Positions 5,595 to 7,117 of a stretch of DNA of 7,117 nt are shown here, piece by piece. Origin of the DNA: Ktedonobacterales bacterium (GTDB lineage: Bacteria > Chloroflexota > Ktedonobacteria > Ktedonobacterales > JADMIN01); assembly GCA_025450405.1 (NCBI GenBank), contig JANWHL010000091.1:1-7117 (forward strand). Reading direction: 5' to 3'. The notes beneath the pieces are model-generated. The model saw only the letters and a list, made by a program, of their open reading frames with translations, searched no databases and was not told where the DNA came from. The position numbers and the translations under genes are program-made. Position 1 is the first letter of the stretch. Every line of letters starts with the position of its first letter.

Positions 5595-5623
5595 AGTATA
5601 CCGCTCCCCATGGGACGGGTGAA
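5595..5623 (-). promoter_or_regulatory. Predicted sigma70-type promoter of the mraZ operon
   Basis: The minus-strand -10 is TATACT (5600-5595). The -35 is TTCACC (5623-5618, four of six consensus bases), 17 bp upstream. Transcription would begin near 5588, at the edge of the first GTGGGG box. AT-rich hexamers are scarce in this GC-rich DNA, which supports the call. Confidence 0.65.
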
Positions 5624-5628
5624 GGCGG

Positions 5629-5672
5629 TTATCCACGACTTTGGCACGGCCTGGTGGATAAGCGGTGGACAA
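5629..5672. promoter_or_regulatory. Cluster of three DnaA-box-like octamers
   Basis: TTATCCAC lies on the plus strand at 5629-5636 and on the minus strand at 5654-5661, forming a perfect inverted repeat with a 17-nt gap. TTGTCCAC lies on the minus strand at 5665-5672, 11 bp from the second. TTATCCACA and TTGTCCACA are established DnaA boxes; each site here matches eight of nine positions. The first box lies five bases upstream of the predicted -35. DnaA acts directly on the homologous mraZ-rsmH-ftsL-pbpB operon of Bacillus subtilis, as I recall. Binding here is inferred. Confidence 0.6.
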
Positions 5673-5716
5673 GCGGGCGATTGGGGGATGGGGGGAGACG
5701 GACCTCTCTCAGCCAT

Positions 5717-5763
5717 CCGGACGTACAACCGTAGAATGTCTGGGAAACATCCGTCGCCCCTAC
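5717..5763. repeat. Decayed hairpin repeat related to the 4041-4097 element
   Basis: CGTACAACCGTA (5722-5733) matches 4062-4073 exactly. CCGGACGT (5717-5724) can pair with ATGTCTGG (5736-5743) if G-U pairs are allowed in RNA. A GTCGCCCCTAC fragment follows (5753-5763), a sequence type common at the ends of such dispersed hairpin repeats. The copy looks degenerate. Confidence 0.5.
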
Positions 5764-5900
5764 GACCGACGCGGGGCGGGGAGCCGCGTGGTGGCCGGCA
5801 GGAGTGGCGGTGACTGGGCGGGCGGTGTACACTGGGAGGGAGCCGAGCTGGACGCGCGGTGAGAGGAAGCGGCACCGCACACCGTGAAAGGAAGCGGGCG

Positions 5901-7106
5901 ATGGGCGGGGATTCCCGGGCATTGGAGGCGGCGGCCGCGGTAGCGACCACGGAGGCGGATCCGAGGCCGGGCGTGCTGGGCACGACGGTGCGCGGTGGGC
6001 GGACCCTGGCAGCGGCGCTCGCGACGGGTGGCGCGGGACTCTTCTTCGTGGTGTCGTGGCTGCCAGGGTGGACGATCACGGAGCGCCTGCCGCCGATGTC
6101 GCAGGGACCGCTAGCGCCCGTGGAGCCTGGGCCCATCGCGCCCATTTCCCTCCCCTTCGGCTGGTCCCTCTTCGCCCTGGGGCCCCGCCTGCCCGAACCC
6201 TGGCTTCCCGCGGCGGCATCCGGCCTGATTGGCTTCGCGGCGTTGGGTTTGCTGCTCTGCCCATTCCTCTGGCAGCGGTCGCGGCCGCGGGTGGCGGCGC
6301 TCGCCGCGGTCGCCTACGACGGATGGGTGTTGCTGGCCACCCTGGTGGTGGCGCTTGACTTCGTCGGGCTCCTCGTCCGCATGCGTAGCACCGTCCTCCT
6401 GGACGGATCGCTGGTGCTGAGATGGGGTACCGCGCCGGGGCTCTGGCTGGGGGCGTTGGCCCTGGGCGGCGCGTGGATCGGCGCCGGCCTCCTCGTCGTG
6501 GCGGGCCGTGCGGGCGACACGGCGCGGGTCGCGCGGGCCGCAACGTTGCCCGGCTCGCGGCTTCAGGTCGCGGGCGCGGGTCTGCTGACCCTGGCGGTCC
6601 TCCTGTGGGCCTGCGGCTTCATCCTCCTACCGTGGGCCGAGGCGAACACCTGCACTGGCTCGCATCTCACCCTCGTCCACTTCGTCCGCGCCGGCTGCGC
6701 CGCGATGGACTCCGGCGACGCCGTGGGGACCGCACTCACGGGCCTCCTTGTCCATCCTGGTCCGGCGACCGAAAACTTCTACTACCAGATTCCACTCGCG
6801 CTGTTCTACGCCGTGGTCGCCGCCGGTGCGCTGCCGCTGCTGGCGGGGGTCTGGGGCTGGTCGGCTTCGCGCGTGGTGAGGGTCTTTTCGGCGGTCTGGC
6901 TGGTGGTCGTGTCGGCGCTGGGTCTGGTCGCCCTGCGCGGCGTCGGCTCGGTGGTCGCCGATCCGCCGTTTACGGGCTACGGCGCGTGGCGGACGGGGCC
7001 CGGTGTGGCCCTGACCGTGGCCCGGTGTGGCCCTGACCGTGGCCGCGCTGCTGGTGGCCTGGCTGGGCGCGGGCCTGCTCTGGCGCGCGCCGCGGCGCGC
7101 GGGTGA
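5901..7106 (+). CDS. Unrecognised multi-pass membrane protein, C-terminus altered by a frameshifting duplication
   Basis: As written the protein has 401 residues, and I do not recognise the family. The ATG at 5901 has AAAGGAAG (5887-5894) upstream and is preferred to the GTG at 5859. An acid/Ala-rich N-terminus is followed by hydrophobic segments at about 36-58, 102-123, 130-158, 180-202, 221-244, 296-318 and 326-348. The loop between the fifth and sixth holds two cysteines (C251 and C266) that could pair. From residue 374 the sequence turns into ARCGPDRGRAAGG, after a 22-bp tandem duplication. In the frame expected without the duplication, the DNA reads VALTVAALLVAWLGAGLL, an obvious last membrane helix, and remains open to the window end. 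The visible stop at 7104-7106 is therefore probably not the original one. It is transcribed divergently from mraZ. A role in division is not supported. Confidence 0.8.
   Translation: MGGDSRALEAAAAVATTEADPRPGVLGTTVRGGRTLAAALATGGAGLFFVVSWLPGWTITERLPPMSQGPLAPVEPGPIAPISLPFGWSLFALGPRLPEPWLPAAASGLIGFAALGLLLCPFLWQRSRPRVAALAAVAYDGWVLLATLVVALDFVGLLVRMRSTVLLDGSLVLRWGTAPGLWLGALALGGAWIGAGLLVVAGRAGDTARVARAATLPGSRLQVAGAGLLTLAVLLWACGFILLPWAEANTCTGSHLTLVHFVRAGCAAMDSGDAVGTALTGLLVHPGPATENFYYQIPLALFYAVVAAGALPLLAGVWGWSASRVVRVFSAVWLVVVSALGLVALRGVGSVVADPPFTGYGAWRTGPGVALTVARCGPDRGRAAGGLAGRGPALARAAARG
6997..7044 (+). repeat. 22-bp tandem duplication shifting the reading frame
   Basis: The 22-nt unit at 6999-7020 is repeated exactly at 7021-7042. 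Matching bases on both sides give a 26-nt direct repeat at period 22. Because 22 is not a multiple of three, the second copy shifts the frame by one base. Both copies encode GVALTV in their respective frames. Deleting one copy restores a membrane helix. Confidence 0.92.
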
Positions 7107-7117
7107 TCATGGGGGCG

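Larger units (their letters stand above)
5545..5900. other. Divergent control region between mraZ and the membrane protein gene
   Basis: From left to right this 356-nt region contains the MraZ boxes (5553-5588), the mraZ promoter (5595-5623), DnaA-like boxes (5629-5672) and decayed repeat fragments (5717-5763). Then comes sequence with no structure I can name up to the SD AAAGGAAG (5887-5894) of the plus-strand gene. No coding region is supported in it. Confidence 0.75.

Noticed and set aside
5629..5672. Chromosomal replication origin
   Set aside because: There are only three DnaA-like boxes, with no AT-rich unwinding region and no dnaA, dnaN or other origin neighbours. Promoter control fits better.
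5826..5833. Promoter for the plus-strand membrane protein gene (TACACT at 5828)
   Set aside because: There is a -10-like hexamer, but no acceptable -35 at 16-18 bp and no properly spaced extended -10.

Overview
The window is GC-rich bacterial DNA (about 70% GC by eye, codons mostly ending in G or C). Its core is a short division and cell wall (dcw) operon on the minus strand. The gene order mraZ-rsmH-ftsL-ftsI, the high GC and the repeat-filled spacers would suit a member of the Chloroflexota, for example near Thermomicrobia. That placement is inference, not demonstrated.

Layout by position. (1) 3-1274, plus strand: the 3' part of an ABC1/UbiB-type kinase gene cut by the window edge. Its recognisable domain ends near 462. 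The frame then runs through a composite repeat and antisense to the next gene before a stop. (2) 466-635: composite purine-rich repeat. (3) 687-5544, minus strand, read right to left: mraZ (5125-5544), rsmH (4166-5113), a 572-nt spacer full of repeats and hairpins, an ftsL-like gene (3102-3593), ftsI (1267-3105, coupled to ftsL by an ATGA overlap), and a 182-residue protein of unknown function (687-1235). (4) 5545-5900: divergent control region. It holds a minus-strand promoter, four perfectly phased GTGGGG boxes (MraZ operator), three DnaA-box-like octamers just upstream of the -35, and decayed repeat fragments. (5) 5901-7106, plus strand: an unrecognised multi-pass membrane protein whose last helix is lost through a 22-bp tandem duplication.

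Functionally, MraZ should autoregulate the operon through the four boxes. RsmH methylates 16S rRNA, the FtsL-like protein is a bitopic divisome scaffold, and FtsI is the septal transpeptidase. The DnaA-like boxes raise the possibility that division gene expression responds to replication status.

The most notable points are: DnaA boxes next to the MraZ operator; rsmH with no canonical start codon but a well-placed ACG; the frameshifting duplication in the membrane protein gene; and two copies of one composite repeat, one forming the tail of the kinase reading frame and the other sitting between rsmH and ftsL. I see no tRNA, rRNA, CRISPR array or transposase gene.
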